Below the pieces are notes generated by a model. The model was not told the DNA's origin. It did no database searches and worked only from the letters and a program-made list of their open reading frames with translations. A DNA stretch of 64,000 bases from Smittium mucronatum (lineage: Eukaryota > Kickxellomycota > Harpellomycetes > Harpellales > Legeriomycetaceae): contig LSSL01007783.1 in NCBI GenBank assembly GCA_001953115.1, positions 1-64,000 of the forward strand. The letters run 5' to 3'. Positions 63,001 through 64,000 of this stretch are shown piece by piece; the stretch's first letter is position 1, and every line of letters starts with the position of its first letter. The position numbers and the translations under genes were made by a program.

Positions 63001-64000
63001 AGGTCTGAAACATATCCCAATTTAGAATATTTACAATATCCCCTAATATATACTTTAAATATTGGATAAAAAAAAAAATAGGCTAATAAATGTTGCTGCC
63101 AAATCCTAATTTTTTTATTTAGGTGCTTTATTCGTTAATAATATTATGATAATCTATATATATAAACAATAACTTGAAATTTACCAATAAATTAATAGCT
63201 AAATTGCAATATGCTTACCATTTTAATGAATTTATCATTTATCCAAAAAATATTCATAAATAAAATAAGTTTGTCGATGCAATATTTAACACAATATTAT
63301 TATTATTTAAAAATTTTATTTGGTAATATAAGATTGTAATAGGACATAAAATTTGTAAAAGTATAAGGGCTTTGGGACAAAAAAAGAGTTGTGATTATGG
63401 GTAAAAACTTATTTTTACCCGTGGTTCTATGAGATAAATTTAGTTGTAATTTTTTATCATCTGTCTTATAATTTGAATCTTTTTATTTTCAAATATCTAC
63501 AAATTTTTTTCTTAAAATATCTTTATATCTAGGGAGTAGAGTCATGTAATTTAATTTTTTTTAATAAAATGAAATCTACATTTTTGATATTTAGATTTTC
63601 CAAATAGAAAACTCTTTTAACCATAAATTTTTCGGGAAGTATTTATTTTATCTTTCTAATCAAAAAAAAATATCTTGTAAAAAATAATCTATTGCTATCG
63701 AATCATCTATTTGAGATTTTTTAAAGAATTACCGAACTATTTTCCCAAATTCTTTAATTCTAAGGCAAAATTAGTATCGGTGAGTTAAATATCCCGTTTT
63801 ATAATCACAAAATTTAAATTTATTTATATGATTGTAGAGAAATTTGATCCCAACATTATTTTTTATTTTTTTATGTTGAATTATGAAAGGTAAGATATAT
63901 AAGCTCATAATTTTTGACTCAATTGACAAATTACTTATTTTTATCCATTGGAAATAAGTATTATGAACGTAATGATTCCCGATTTGTCCCATTTTGGGGG
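57086..64000. other. Second AT-rich desert to the window end
   Basis: No intact gene. Two faint coding-like minus-strand segments occur: 60020-60082 with KEPNGSWKRLRY, reminiscent of the first RT motif (K.DGSWR...DY), and 61944-62093, described separately. A small hairpin, GCATTCC/GGAATGC, lies at 59939-59960. The rest is low-complexity A/T. Confidence 0.6.
61944..62093 (-). other. Coding-like open segment, unrecognised
   Basis: 49 codons are open on the minus strand between stops, including FKTWIQRNNMREALVYRDG, with codon use unlike the surroundings. The C-terminal half degenerates into Ile/Tyr/Met-rich AT codons. No family is identified; possibly another transposon scrap. Confidence 0.22.

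Overview
The window looks like nuclear DNA of an AT-rich fungus. Four well-supported protein genes carry fungal hallmarks: a secreted family-3 beta-glucosidase, the tRNA m1A58 methyltransferase catalytic subunit Trm61, a Rho-type (Bni1/SepA/Diaphanous-like) formin with its autoinhibitory DAD motif, and a PfkB-family sugar kinase. Three of the four have short GT-AG introns (58-155 bp), and all use standard stop codons. The strongly AT-biased spacers would fit an early-diverging fungus (for example Kickxellomycotina/Harpellales or anaerobic chytrids). That placement is inference; nothing here fixes the lineage.

Layout. 1-156 is a (CATATA)n microsatellite cut by the window edge. 338-2782 (-) is the GH3 beta-glucosidase. 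2.8-8.1 kb is spacer holding a GC-containing hairpin, a decayed ORF, one copy of a short A-tailed repeat (family 2) and one intact copy of a 616-bp poly(A) retroposon (family 1) with a perfect 16-bp target-site duplication. 8152-9531 (+) is TRM61, assembled here from six exons. 9.5-41 kb is a gene desert of about 32 kb containing one tRNA-Arg(CCT), more copies of both repeat families, and scattered frameshifted protein fragments, several of which resemble reverse transcriptase, RNase H and integrase of Ty3/gypsy elements. 42398-47633 (+) is the formin (two exons, 58-bp intron, 1725 residues). It faces the PfkB kinase (49837-51559, -, five exons, 400 residues), and the convergent gap carries one copy of each repeat family. 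52.3-64 kb is a second AT-rich desert with a possible MULE/FAR1-type transposase fossil near 56-57 kb.

The genes do not form a pathway: they cover secretion/sugar breakdown, tRNA modification, actin nucleation and sugar phosphorylation. The most interesting material is the two apparently undescribed families of poly(A)-ended, probably LINE-mobilised retroposons, and the desert itself, which reads as a transposon graveyard far advanced in AT decay. Exon coordinates were deduced by hand from reading frame, family similarity and splice sites. The repeat and fossil calls are by-eye alignments. One coding-looking ORF turned out to lie inside a repeat, so short ORF-like segments in the deserts should be read with caution.
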